The notes under the pieces were generated by a model. It worked only from the letters and a program-made list of their open reading frames with translations. It was not told the DNA's origin and ran no database searches. This document shows, piece by piece, positions 17,003 through 25,441 of a DNA stretch of 42,112 nt (the stretch's first letter is position 1; each line of letters starts with the position of its first letter). Source of the stretch: Verrucomicrobium sp. BvORR106. GTDB taxonomy: Bacteria; Verrucomicrobiota; Verrucomicrobiia; Verrucomicrobiales; Verrucomicrobiaceae. Position numbers and translations under genes: made by a program. The stretch spans positions 1-42,112 of the forward strand of contig NZ_BATR01000061.1 in the NCBI RefSeq assembly GCF_000739655.1, written 5' to 3'.

Positions 17003-18058
17003 TCAATACTTGATCACCGCCCGTCCGACGACCTCGTTCGCTCGCAGCAGGTCGAGATACTCGTTGACCTGCTCGAATGCGATCGTCTTGATGGTGTGGC
17101 GGATCTTGTCCTGTGCGGCCAGTGCCATGACCTCGGTCAAGTCGGCATTGTTTCCCCAGAATGAGCCGTGGAAGGTCTGCTCGCGCGAGACTCGAGGAAA
17201 CAGCGGGACGTCGATGCGATCTCCCACAAACCCTACATCGACATAGTGACCGGAGATGCCCAGCAAGCTGAATCCCAGCTGCATCATTTCCGGAGCGCCC
17301 ACGGAGTCGATGATGGCGTCGAGATCACCCTGGCCGGTGGCCTTGCCAAGTTCCGCCGCGATCTCCTTGGGGGTCTTGTTCTTGACGCTGATGACGTGAT
17401 CCGCACCATAGCCTTTGGCGATCGCGAGTTTGTCCGGATTGCGGGCGAAGGCGACGACCTGTGCTCCACCCCCCAGTAGCTTGGCATACTGCACCGCATA
17501 GACGCCAAGTCCACCCACCCCGAAAACTCCAATCACCCGGCCCGGACCCAGCGCCCCGGCATCACGGAGTTTCTTGACGCCTCGATAAGGGGTCAAACCC
17601 GCATCGGTGAGTGGCGCGAGTTCCTCGAACTTCAGACGGCGCTCCACCTTGATGGCATAGCGGGACGGGACGGGGAGGTATTCCGCGAACCCGCCGTGAA
17701 GTCCGAACCCGGGCCAACGCACGTGCGTGCAGATCTGCGTATTGCCCACCAGGCAATGGCGGCAGGTGCCATCACCCCAGCCGGGCGCGACGACCACATG
17801 GTCACCTTCCTCGAATCCCACCGATTTCGATACGGCTCCGCCGATCTTGCTGACAATGCCTGTGATCTCATGACCCGGGGTGACCGGAGGTTTGATGTCG
17901 CCGTAACCCTGGAAGAACTTGTCCACCAGGAGCACGTCGCTGCGGCACATGCCGCAGGCCTTGACGTTGACGAGGATTTCATCGCCCTGGATATCAGGAA
18001 CCGGGATGTCTTCAAGGATGAGGGGTTTGCCATATTCGTGAATGCGGGCTGCTTTCAT
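17003..18058 (-). CDS. Zinc-dependent alcohol dehydrogenase (MDR family)
   Basis: 351 residues from ATG 18058 (MKAARIHEYGKP is the usual N-terminus; the frame opens earlier). Catalytic zinc ligands are C38 in ACGMCRSD and H63/E64 in PGHEITG. The structural zinc loop GWGDGTCRHCLVGNTQIC has C99, C102 and C110, but the first ligand is Asp (D96) instead of Cys, similar to archaeal ADHs with one acidic ligand. The Rossmann loop is GVFGVGGLGVYAVQYA. It would oxidise alcohols or reduce aldehydes with NAD(P). It belongs to unit B, behind a small ORF, under its own -24/-12-like promoter at 18361-18375. Confidence 0.93.
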   Translation of the reverse strand: MKAARIHEYGKPLILEDIPVPDIQGDEILVNVKACGMCRSDVLLVDKFFQGYGDIKPPVTPGHEITGIVSKIGGAVSKSVGFEEGDHVVVAPGWGDGTCRHCLVGNTQICTHVRWPGFGLHGGFAEYLPVPSRYAIKVERRLKFEELAPLTDAGLTPYRGVKKLRDAGALGPGRVIGVFGVGGLGVYAVQYAKLLGGGAQVVAFARNPDKLAIAKGYGADHVISVKNKTPKEIAAELGKATGQGDLDAIIDSVGAPEMMQLGFSLLGISGHYVDVGFVGDRIDVPLFPRVSREQTFHGSFWGNNADLTEVMALAAQDKIRHTIKTIAFEQVNEYLDLLRANEVVGRAVIKY

Positions 18059-18129
18059 AGTGTTTTGCTTTCTACTGTGGTGGGTTATCACTGAAAGGTT
18101 GTGTGGTGAGGCGGCGGATACTGAGCCGG

Positions 18130-18330
18130 TCAGTCAGAGCTGCTGCGGATCACCTGGGCAGTTTGGTTTTGTGGCGGCGAACCGAGACCGAGGAGCTCGG
18201 CGAGCCGTGTTTCGTAGTTGTCGTAGATGGGCGAGGCACCATCGGGCTGCACCCAGCCCGGATTCTGGCTGCGAAGGGCCTCAAGCACTTCCTGCTGGAG
18301 CTCGGCCAAAGAGAGACGCTTGGCATTCAT
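18130..18330 (-). CDS. Small hypothetical protein upstream of the ADH gene
   Basis: 66 residues, with a helical and acidic start (LSLAELQQEVLEALRSQNP) and a second helix (NYETRLAELLGLG), no Cys pair and no signal peptide. It lies 71 bases upstream of the alcohol dehydrogenase gene on the same strand. It begins about 20 bases after the transcript start predicted from the -24/-12-like element, where a first gene of the unit would be expected. I do not recognise the family. The overlapping plus-strand frame has an Arg/Gly-rich composition and is less credible. Confidence 0.6.
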   Translation of the reverse strand: MNAKRLSLAELQQEVLEALRSQNPGWVQPDGASPIYDNYETRLAELLGLGSPPQNQTAQVIRSSSD

Positions 18331-18360
18331 GGCGAAGATGGGTGGTTCGCCCCATCAGTT

Positions 18361-18375
18361 TCAGGTTTCGTGCCA
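18361..18375 (-). promoter_or_regulatory. Sigma-54-like -24/-12 promoter, unit B
   Basis: The minus strand reads TGGCACGAAACCTGA, identical to the unit A element at 14 of 15 positions. The predicted transcript start is near 18349, upstream of the small ORF and the alcohol dehydrogenase gene. The dyad pair begins exactly 87 bases upstream of its last base, as in units A and E. Confidence 0.7.
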
Positions 18376-18447
18376 GGTGAGATTGCCGGGAGTTTCTCAC
18401 TCACTGCGAGCCTGTTGAGAAGACGATGCCCGCGAATGGAATTGCTT

Positions 18448-18474
18448 CGAAACTTCGCGGGCTGCGAAATGTCG
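18448..18474 (-). promoter_or_regulatory. Paired CGA-N4-TCG activator sites, unit B
   Basis: CGAAACTTCG (18448-18457) and CGAAATGTCG (18465-18474) are two perfect dyads with starts 17 bp apart. The proximal one overlaps a 9-bp inverted repeat GCCCGCGAA / TTCGCGGGC (18428-18436, 18454-18462). The sites also lie 117 bp before the start of the FixJ-type regulator gene on the plus strand, so they could serve both directions. Confidence 0.72.
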
Positions 18475-18590
18475 ATGTGGGGGATGCGTTAACTTGAACC
18501 CAGCTGAAACATCCGCCGATGTAGTGGTGACAAGCCGATTCCCGGTGTAGAGAATCCTGTTTGCCTCTGTAACTTCTGCCTGATTAAAAA

Positions 18591-19223
18591 GTGGCGTCGA
18601 TCCGACAGCATGAAAAATCGCCCACCGTGTTTGTGGTGGATGATGACTCGTCGATGCGCGAGTCGTTGAGCGGTTTGATGCGCTCTGTCGGGCTGCGCGT
18701 GGAGACGTTTTCCACGGCCAGGGAGTTTCTCCAGCGACCTCTACCCACGGGGCCCTCCTGCCTGATCCTGGATGTGGGGTTGCCGGATCTCAGTGGCATC
18801 GAACTCCAGCGCGAACTTCTCAACGCGCAACGCGTCATCCCCATCATCTTCATCACCGGTCATGGCGACATTCCGATGACGGTGCAGGCGATGAAGGCGG
18901 GCGCGGTGGAGTTTCTGACCAAGCCGTTTCGCGAGGATGTCCTCCTGGAATCCCTCCATCAAGCACTGGCCCGCGACCAGGCAGCGCTCGCTGGTCGGGC
19001 GGATTCAGACGGGCTTCGTACCCGCTACGAGACGTTGACGCCTCGCGAACGTGACGTGATGACACTGGTGGTGCGGGGGCTGCTGAACAAGCAGGTGGCG
19101 GCAGAGCTGGGCACCCACGTCATCACTGTGAAGACTCATCGCGGCCGGGTCATGCGCAAGATGAAGGCGGAATCTCTCGCGGATCTGGTGCGGATGGCGG
19201 AGAAGCTCCAGCTCGGAGCGTGA
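18591..19223 (+). CDS. FixJ-type response regulator (REC-LuxR)
   Basis: 210 residues with a GTG start at 18591. The receiver domain has the acidic pocket DDD (17-19), phospho-acceptor D61 in [12 protein letters not shown] and conserved K111 in FLTKPF. The C-terminal LuxR-type helix-turn-helix (about 147-205) contains [21 protein letters not shown] and the recognition helix around [14 protein letters not shown]. The receiver has the FixJ-like [19 protein letters not shown] segment. It is the first of three regulator genes in a row on the plus strand and divergent from the ADH unit. Its cognate kinase is most likely the FixL-like kinase at 23460-25292. Confidence 0.95.
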   Translation: MASIRQHEKSPTVFVVDDDSSMRESLSGLMRSVGLRVETFSTAREFLQRPLPTGPSCLILDVGLPDLSGIELQRELLNAQRVIPIIFITGHGDIPMTVQAMKAGAVEFLTKPFREDVLLESLHQALARDQAALAGRADSDGLRTRYETLTPRERDVMTLVVRGLLNKQVAAELGTHVITVKTHRGRVMRKMKAESLADLVRMAEKLQLGA

Positions 19224-19309
19224 ACGTCGAGCCTCTGATCCAGGGTGTGAGACCTTGGTATAATAGATTTTGAGCGAAAGAAGACGCACTCTGGTGGAAC
19301 GCCCATCCG

Positions 19310-19675
19310 ATGACCAAAGTGCCCCTCATTTCCGTAGTAGACGACGACGAATCGCTCCGCGAATCGCTCAAGGGTCTGCTAAGATCGCTCGGCTACGGGC
19401 ATGCCGTTTTCTCATCGGCCGAGAGTTTTCTGGAATCAGAGGCGCTGTTCACGGCGGACTGCCTGATTCTTGATGTCTGCATGCCGGGGATGAGCGGGCC
19501 TGACCTCCAGAGAGAGCTCATCCGGCGGGGGCTGAAGATTCCCATCATCTTCGTCACCGCGCATGGAGATGAGAATGCTGCACGCATGAAGGCTGCCGGT
19601 GCCGTGGACTGCCTGCTCAAGCCCTTCAGAGAGGAAGCTTTGCTGCATGCGATTGATCGAGCCCTTTCCGACTAA
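19310..19675 (+). CDS. Single-domain (REC-only) response regulator
   Basis: 121 residues, receiver only, with DDD at 11-13, phospho-acceptor D55 in LILDVCMPGMSG and K104 in LLKPF. Compared with its neighbours it is about two residues shorter between the HGD motif and AAGAVD, and has AHGDENAARMKAAGAVD instead of the usual [16 protein letters not shown]. That changes the alpha4 face used for dimerisation. With no output domain it probably acts as a phosphate sink, relay or competitor in the HK-FixJ-NtrC system. It lies 86 bases after the FixJ-type gene and 41 bases before the NtrC-type gene. Confidence 0.93.
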   Translation: MTKVPLISVVDDDESLRESLKGLLRSLGYGHAVFSSAESFLESEALFTADCLILDVCMPGMSGPDLQRELIRRGLKIPIIFVTAHGDENAARMKAAGAVDCLLKPFREEALLHAIDRALSD

Positions 19676-19716
19676 CCGAATGACTCCGAGAAAAACAACC
19701 TGCCCACAATTGTGTC

Positions 19717-21114
19717 ATGAAGCTTGTCGATGCTCTCGTCTGTGTAATTGATGATGATGCCTCCATCCGGGAAGCCGTTTGCGGATTGCTGCGGTCAGAG
19801 GGATTGCGCGTGGAGACCTACAGTTCCGCGGACGATTTCCTGACGCGGGACCGTGCCGAGCCACCTGGCTGCCTTGTCCTTGATGTGGAGTTGCCCGGAC
19901 TAAGCGGCCTGCAGTTGCAGCGTGAACTCTTCCGTCAGGAGCCGCACATCCCCATTGTGTTTTTGACCGGACATGGGGATATCTCCATGTCGGTGCGCGC
20001 GATCAAGGCGGGTGCCTTCGAGTTCCTCACCAAGCCTTTCGATCCTGAGGAACTGCTCGATGCGGTGCAAGAGAGCCTGCTGACGCGCGAGTACCGAGGC
20101 CCTCGGACGAAGGACCAAGAATCGTCGCTATCTGGTGAGATTGTCGGACTCGGCCATGCTTACCGCGCGTTGATCAAACAGATCGCCGTGGTGGCGCCGA
20201 CTGATTCCACCGTCCTGATCCAGGGAGAAACGGGCACAGGCAAAGAACTGGTAGCACGTGAAATTCACAAGCTGAGCCGCCGGAAGGAGAAGCCTCTGGT
20301 CCGTGTGAATTGTGCCTCCATCCCGAAAGAGCTGTATGAGAGTGAGTTCTTTGGGCATGTGCGTGGAGCCTTCACGGGAGCCGTCAAGGATCGCATGGGG
20401 CGCTTTGAAGCGGCTCACGGTGGCACGCTCTTCCTCGATGAGATCGGGGAAATTCCCATTGAACTTCAAAGCAAGCTCTTGCGTGCGCTCCAGGAGAAAC
20501 AATTCGAGCGGGTCGGTGATGAACGAACGAGGCGCGTGGATGTGCGGGTCGTGGCCGCGACGAACCGTGATCTCAAGGCCGAGGTGGCTGCAGGGAGATT
20601 TCGCGAGGATCTCTACTATCGGCTGAATGTCTTTCCTTTGCGCGTCTGTCCGCTTCGTGATCGTCGGGAGGATATCCCGCAGCTTGCCCGATACTTCGTG
20701 GAACTGATCGCCAAGGAGATGAAATGCACCAAGCCACGTCTGACCGAGGCAGGGGTGATCCGGTTGCAGGAGTATGACTGGCCGGGCAACATCCGCGAAC
20801 TGCGCAATGTCATCGAGCGTGCCACCATCCTGGCACGTGGCAAGGTGCTCGAATTCGATCTTCCGACTGCGGCGGCTCCCGCGAGCGTGGCACCGGTGCT
20901 CCCGGCCTATCGACTCGGCAGCCAGGCAAACGCAGAACCCGAGTTCATGACCGAACCGGAAATTCAGCGTCGCGAGCGGGAGAACCTGCGCATTGTTCTG
21001 AACAAAACCGGCTGGAAAGTGGGTGGCCCCAGTGGTGACGCGGAGTTGCTGGGCATCAAGCCCACCACGTTGATCTCGCGGATCAAGAAGATGGGCTTGA
21101 GTCGCGAGACGTGA
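19717..21114 (+). CDS. NtrC-family sigma-54 activator (REC-AAA+-Fis)
   Basis: 465 residues. The receiver (1-125) has acidic pocket D12-D14, phospho-acceptor D56 in LVLDVELPG and K107, and is FixJ-like in sequence. The AAA+ domain (about 141-380) contains Walker A GETGTGKE (170-177), the sigma-54 contact loop GAFTGA (217-222), Walker B LFLDEIGE (about 238-245), and the arginine-finger region [13 protein letters not shown] Fis-type helix-turn-helix ends the protein (about 421-462, recognition helix [13 protein letters not shown]). It should activate sigma-54 promoters by binding dyads about 100 bp upstream. The five -24/-12-like elements with paired dyads in this window are the obvious candidate targets. 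Confidence 0.97.
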   Translation: MKLVDALVCVIDDDASIREAVCGLLRSEGLRVETYSSADDFLTRDRAEPPGCLVLDVELPGLSGLQLQRELFRQEPHIPIVFLTGHGDISMSVRAIKAGAFEFLTKPFDPEELLDAVQESLLTREYRGPRTKDQESSLSGEIVGLGHAYRALIKQIAVVAPTDSTVLIQGETGTGKELVAREIHKLSRRKEKPLVRVNCASIPKELYESEFFGHVRGAFTGAVKDRMGRFEAAHGGTLFLDEIGEIPIELQSKLLRALQEKQFERVGDERTRRVDVRVVAATNRDLKAEVAAGRFREDLYYRLNVFPLRVCPLRDRREDIPQLARYFVELIAKEMKCTKPRLTEAGVIRLQEYDWPGNIRELRNVIERATILARGKVLEFDLPTAAAPASVAPVLPAYRLGSQANAEPEFMTEPEIQRRERENLRIVLNKTGWKVGGPSGDAELLGIKPTTLISRIKKMGLSRET

Positions 21115-21158
21115 GCCGGGAGGACTGCTAATCACGTAGCGGTTGCGCGCGCAGCGCC

Positions 21159-22226
21159 TCACGGTTGGGGCCGTGGCGTGGTGGCGGTCTCCACGGGAAG
21201 TTGAGGTATCTGCACGGCAGGCTGTTTTCCTGTGAGCGTCTGCAGGAATTCAGTGATTTCATCGATCTCCATCTCTGTCAGCGTTGCGCCGAGCTGGCTG
21301 GAGCCCATGATGGCCACTGCCTCCTTCAGATCCCACACCTGTCCCGAATGGAAATAGGGGGCCGTGAGAGCAATGTTGCGCAGAGGCGCTGCGCGAAACA
21401 CGTAGTTGTCGGTTTCGGTCTTGGTCACGGCAAAGCGACCCCGATCACCGGGTGGCCGCACCTTTGCATCCGGTGCGGCCACGACACCAAACGGGAAATA
21501 GGATTGCCCGCCGAGATTCACTCCGCTATGGCAGGCCACGCAGCCTTTGCTCATGAAGTGTTGCAGACCACGCAGTTCCTTGGTCGAAAGCGCCTTGGAG
21601 TCCCCTTTGAGCAGTTGGTCGAATCGAGAATCGGGCGTGATCAGCGTGGCTTCGAATGCCTCGATGGCCTTGGCCACATTCGCAAAGGTCACGGGCTCGG
21701 CGTCATCCGCGAATGCCTCCTCAAAACGTCGCACGTACTCCGGCAGACTCTTGATCACGGCGACGACGGCGGCGGGATCGCTCGCCATCTCGACACTTGC
21801 CTGCAAAGGGCCGGGCGCTTGCGTCTTCAAGTCTTCGGCACGTCCATCCCAAAACTGCGCCACATTGAACACGGCATTGAGCACGGTGGGTGAATTGCGC
21901 GGCCCTCTCTGCCAATCATGGCCAATGGAGGTGACGAGGTTGTCATCCCCGCCCATGCCGAGGTTGTGGCAGGTGTAGCAGCTGATGACGCCGCTCTTGG
22001 AAAGTCGCGGATCGAAGAAGAGCATGTGGCCCAGTTCACTGCGGCCAGGAGTCACGGTATTGCCCTTCAGTTCGGGAATGCCGTAGGGCACAGGTCTGAA
22101 CATTGCCTGGGCCTGGGTGATGAGCATCGGTTCTGTCGGCTCTGCCAGCAATCTCCCGACAGCAAGGGCAATGGCGACGATGGGCAGAAAGATGCCTGCA
22201 GAGGGGGTAGCCATGCAATCGCGCAA
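21159..22226 (-). CDS. Di-haem cytochrome c peroxidase (CcpA/MauG family), TTG start
   Basis: 355 residues. Two haem c sites, CYTCH (83-87) and CVACH (229-233), lie in the typical two-domain spacing, with family motifs ELGHMLFFDPRLS, NSPTVLNAVFN, FWDGRAEDL and TAPYFHSG. A signal peptide (IFLPIVAIALAVGRLLA) sends it to the periplasm, where it would reduce H2O2 with electrons from cytochrome c. The start is set at TTG 22226: AGGAGG lies 6 bases before it, whereas the nearest ATG (22214) is 18 bases from that site. It is the second gene of unit C, 117 bases after the exported PfpI gene. Confidence 0.92.
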   Translation of the reverse strand: MRDCMATPSAGIFLPIVAIALAVGRLLAEPTEPMLITQAQAMFRPVPYGIPELKGNTVTPGRSELGHMLFFDPRLSKSGVISCYTCHNLGMGGDDNLVTSIGHDWQRGPRNSPTVLNAVFNVAQFWDGRAEDLKTQAPGPLQASVEMASDPAAVVAVIKSLPEYVRRFEEAFADDAEPVTFANVAKAIEAFEATLITPDSRFDQLLKGDSKALSTKELRGLQHFMSKGCVACHSGVNLGGQSYFPFGVVAAPDAKVRPPGDRGRFAVTKTETDNYVFRAAPLRNIALTAPYFHSGQVWDLKEAVAIMGSSQLGATLTEMEIDEITEFLQTLTGKQPAVQIPQLPVETATTPRPQP

Positions 22227-22343
22227 GGTGTTCCTCCTGGCAGCGGATGGGGATGTCGTGGAGAGCTTCGGATTGGGCTTCATCTCGGCGCGGCAATTGA
22301 GGGCCCGGGACATGTGTCCCGGGTCCTGAGTTCGAGGTTTGTT

Positions 22344-23141
22344 TTACTTGGCGATCAGCCAGTCCTTCAGCGCGACTGAGAAGTCAGCCACATCGATGGG
22401 ATGTCGGCTGGTGATGAGATTGCCATCGACCACCACCGGTTGCTCCAGCACCTGCCCGCCGGCGTTGGTGAGGTCACTCTGGATGTTCCAGTAGCCGGTG
22501 AGTTTTCTGCCCTTGAGGATGTCCGCAGATGCCAGCACGACTGGTGCATGGCAGATGGCGGCGATGAGCTTCCCGGATTTGTTGAACTCCTGGACGAAGC
22601 GGATCACATCCTTGTCGTAGCGCAGGTTGTCAGGATTCCATGCGCCACCAGGGATGAAGATGGCATCGTACTCGGCAACCTTGATCTGATCGGCAGTGCG
22701 GTCGACCTTGATCCAGCCCACCGGGTTGAGGTACTGAATCGCCATGATGTGATCCTTCGCCATATCCGGCGTGCTGAGGCCATATCTCGCGGGTGCTGGA
22801 TTGAACTTTGGCGCCACGATATCCACTTTGGCTCCCAGCGCCTTCAGGTACCACACAGGTCCGGTGAGCTCGATCTCTTCGAAGCCGTCGGCGGCCAGCA
22901 CCGCGATGCGTTTCCCTTTGAGCACCTCCTTGTCCTTGATCGGGGTGAAGAAGAAAGCCTTCAGCGCTTCATTGCCCGGCGCATTGAGCAACTGAGAGAC
23001 GGGCATCGTGGACACGGCCGTCTTGGTCGCGAGTTGATTCATAACATCCAGCTCATAGGAGCTGTTCCCCTGGGCTGGGGCGTCGAATGCGGTGAGTGCA
23101 CTGAGCGCGCCCGCGATGAGGATGGTGTTCAAGGTTTTCAT
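22344..23141 (-). CDS. Exported DJ-1/PfpI family protein (copy 2)
   Basis: 265 residues from ATG 23141, with a signal peptide (LNTILIAGALSALTAFDAPAQG). A helical linker of about 50 residues precedes a PfpI-type domain: LAADGFEEIELTGP (E88/E89/E91), IFIPGGAWNPD, and nucleophile elbow AAICHAPVVL with C197 and H198; the end has the usual DVADFSVALKDWL. Unlike copies 1 and 3 it belongs to the compact PfpI/YhbO-like branch. Periplasmic placement next to a cytochrome c peroxidase suggests protection of envelope proteins against oxidants or reactive carbonyls. It is the first gene of unit C, with a 100-base leader from its -24/-12 promoter. Confidence 0.9.
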   Translation of the reverse strand: MKTLNTILIAGALSALTAFDAPAQGNSSYELDVMNQLATKTAVSTMPVSQLLNAPGNEALKAFFFTPIKDKEVLKGKRIAVLAADGFEEIELTGPVWYLKALGAKVDIVAPKFNPAPARYGLSTPDMAKDHIMAIQYLNPVGWIKVDRTADQIKVAEYDAIFIPGGAWNPDNLRYDKDVIRFVQEFNKSGKLIAAICHAPVVLASADILKGRKLTGYWNIQSDLTNAGGQVLEQPVVVDGNLITSRHPIDVADFSVALKDWLIAK

Positions 23142-23251
23142 GGATTCTGTCGGTCTGTGTTTAGCGGTTATGGCGAAGCGCGGGCCCACCGCTGGAATGG
23201 CGGCAGCCTCACGCGTGGTTTTTAAGGACGCATGTCCCGCCACACTCTTAA

Positions 23252-23266
23252 GCAAGGCAGATGCCA
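23252..23266 (-). promoter_or_regulatory. Sigma-54 -24/-12 promoter, unit C
   Basis: The minus strand reads TGGCATCTGCCTTGC, the closest match to the canonical sigma-54 consensus in the window (TGGCA, GG-N10-GC, TTGC). The predicted start near 23240 gives a leader of about 100 bases before the PfpI gene. The -24 box overlaps an inverted repeat ATGCCA / TGGCAT (23261-23266, 23278-23283). Confidence 0.78.
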
Positions 23267-23336
23267 CTTATGTTATTTGGCATAACCACCTGTCCGACAA
23301 CGCTTTGGGAAATGCCGGACCCCCTGCGGTCAGCTT

Positions 23337-23364
23337 CGATATTTTGGAGCCCAACGAAAGTTCG
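23337..23364 (-). promoter_or_regulatory. Paired dyad activator sites, unit C (partly degenerate)
   Basis: The distal site CGAAAGTTCG (23355-23364) is a perfect dyad and shares 13 of 14 bases (CGAAARTTCGTTGC) with the unit A site. The proximal site CGATATTTTG (23337-23346) keeps CGA but has TTG. Positions are within 1-2 bp of those in units A, B and E. Confidence 0.6.
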
Positions 23365-23459
23365 TTGCCTCGATGCAGCGATTCGTGCCCGGTAGACGAA
23401 AACTGTAGCAGGGAGTGCTTCTTAACCTTGGCCTCAACCTCTGCTTGCTACCTGTCGTG

Positions 23460-25292
23460 CTACTCGATCGGCAAGGTGAAGAGAAATGTCGCGCCATGGC
23501 CCTCATTGGACTTGGCGGTGAGGCGTCCTCCATGGGACACGACAATCGACTGGCAGATGGTGAGGCCCATGCCCAGTCCATCTGCTTTCGTGGTAAAGAA
23601 GCGGTCAAAGAGGCGCTCGACCGTGGACGGGCTTAATCCTATTCCGGTATCCTGCACCTGCACCGAGACAGCTTCCGCCTCGCGTCCGGTATGGATTCGC
23701 AACACCCGGGGTCGGTCCGCGATGCCATTCATGGCATCGAGACCATTCCGCACCAGGTTCATGATGACCTGCTGGATCTGGACGCGGTCTATCGCCACTT
23801 CAGGAAGGTCCTCGCTGAGGTCGCATTCCAATTTTACGCTCCGTTTCCGGATGTCGGTGGTGAGCAGCGGCAGGATCTCTTCGATGACCGCATTGATGCT
23901 CGACGACTCACGAATGGGCTTGTCTTTTGCGAGCAGGGCGCGGATGCGCATGATGATCTGCCCGGCGCGATCACCATCGCTGATGATCCGCTGGACCGCG
24001 GCCCGCGCCTCTTCAATGTCGCAGCGCTCTGGGCTCAGCCAGCGCAGACAGGTGCTGGCGTTGGTGGTCATGGCGGAGAGGGGCTGGCTGATCTCGTGAG
24101 CAATGGATGCGGTGAACTCCCCGAGCGTGGTGGCGCGAGCCATGCGATTCATCTCCACCTCTGCTTTGCGCAGCGCCGCCTCCTTCATCTTGTTGAGTTC
24201 TTCACGCAGCCGCTGATGCGCAATGTATCGGCTCAACCCAAAAGCCAGGGCACTGATGCCGAACACTGCCAGGGTCCACACCTGAGGCTGCTTCCACCAG
24301 GGAGCGAGCACGGTGATGGAAAGGGTGGTCTCCGCGCCATTCGGCAGGCCCTGGAGATCCACCGGCTGGACGCGCAGTTTATAGGTCCCCGGTGCGGGGT
24401 GGTTGTAGTCCTGAACCGAAAGGGTTCCTCCGCCCACGCTATGAGCCTGGCTCCATTCGATTTCCAATTGGTCGTTCCCGGCCACGGCGGGGGCATTTTC
24501 CTTGACCGAGCGCCATTCCGCATGAGCGCCCACGTCGTCATCGATAAGTGCAAAGCATTGCTCCCCTTGTCCGCCCGGTGAAGCTGGCGCGAGGGTGAGG
24601 AGCCGGGCCATTTTCGGATGGATTCCATCGGCGACGAACCCATTGGGCGCAGGCAGTACGGGTGAGAAGCGGGTATCGTTCCCCACCGGAGCGCGCAGGA
24701 TGACCTCTGGAGGGCCACCTTCACGGGTGCGTGTGATTTTGAGATCCTTCACCAGCAATGTGCCCAGAGTATCCGGCGGGCCCCCACCTGAGGTAATGAT
24801 GAGCCAGAGATTCTGGCTGCCCGGGGGAACGGTCACCGTCGCCTTCCGGGTGGTGAACACGGGTTTCTCCAAGCTGCCATTCCAGTCCGGTGTTTCCCCA
24901 ATGACACTCTCTATTTCCTGCTCCACTGGTTCTCGCTTTTCATTGAAGAACCGGAGGCGGATGCCCATCTGGCAGGTGTTTTCACGCCACTGTGTATCAA
25001 TCCCTTCCAGCAGGTACTTCCGCCGCCGCGGCTGATCCGGCTTCATGTAAACGGCGAACCGTCGAATCGCAGGTGGCAGTGAAAGGGACGGCATCCCGAG
25101 TGTCGGAAAGATCTCTCCATCAATGGCGACTTCGATGATTTCCGCCCCTGGCTGGGCAGGCAATGAAAGGGGAATCGACTGGGCCTGTACGTCCTGGGCC
25201 AACACCAACCCCACCGTGGCAGTCACGCAGCAAAGCGGCCGTGCAAGCGGGTGATGCCAACGGTCAATATTGGGACGGAATACTCTGGACAT
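23460..25292 (-). CDS. Sensor histidine kinase with periplasmic Y_Y_Y-like domain
   Basis: 610 residues from ATG 25292. A signal or anchor region (about 15-38) is followed by a periplasmic beta-rich sensor (40-330) ending in PGTYKLRVQPVDLQG...TTLSITVLAPWW, the typical end of a Y_Y_Y domain. A membrane helix lies at about 336-355. A HisKA domain follows with phospho-acceptor H399 in SIAHEISQPLSAM, then HATPase_c with N516 (NLVRNGLDAMNG), DTG (548-550) and GLGMGL (572-577). The H-box resembles the FixL family, which pairs with FixJ/NtrC-like receivers. An alternative GTG start at 25445 overlaps the upstream stop and would extend the N-terminus. It is the second gene of unit D, so the kinase sits inside the regulon it presumably controls. 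Confidence 0.93.
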   Translation of the reverse strand: MSRVFRPNIDRWHHPLARPLCCVTATVGLVLAQDVQAQSIPLSLPAQPGAEIIEVAIDGEIFPTLGMPSLSLPPAIRRFAVYMKPDQPRRRKYLLEGIDTQWRENTCQMGIRLRFFNEKREPVEQEIESVIGETPDWNGSLEKPVFTTRKATVTVPPGSQNLWLIITSGGGPPDTLGTLLVKDLKITRTREGGPPEVILRAPVGNDTRFSPVLPAPNGFVADGIHPKMARLLTLAPASPGGQGEQCFALIDDDVGAHAEWRSVKENAPAVAGNDQLEIEWSQAHSVGGGTLSVQDYNHPAPGTYKLRVQPVDLQGLPNGAETTLSITVLAPWWKQPQVWTLAVFGISALAFGLSRYIAHQRLREELNKMKEAALRKAEVEMNRMARATTLGEFTASIAHEISQPLSAMTTNASTCLRWLSPERCDIEEARAAVQRIISDGDRAGQIIMRIRALLAKDKPIRESSSINAVIEEILPLLTTDIRKRSVKLECDLSEDLPEVAIDRVQIQQVIMNLVRNGLDAMNGIADRPRVLRIHTGREAEAVSVQVQDTGIGLSPSTVERLFDRFFTTKADGLGMGLTICQSIVVSHGGRLTAKSNEGHGATFLFTLPIE

Positions 25293-25441
25293 GGACGCAT
25301 GAATTATCCTCAACAGCAGACTCAAAGCAACCATCCAACGTATAGGTGTGGCAAAACCTTGGCAGCAGGTCCAATGGACCTGCCGCCTCGCTGTGCTGTG
25401 CCGGGGGAGAGAGGCGTTCCGATCCCCAAAGGTTCCTCGGT

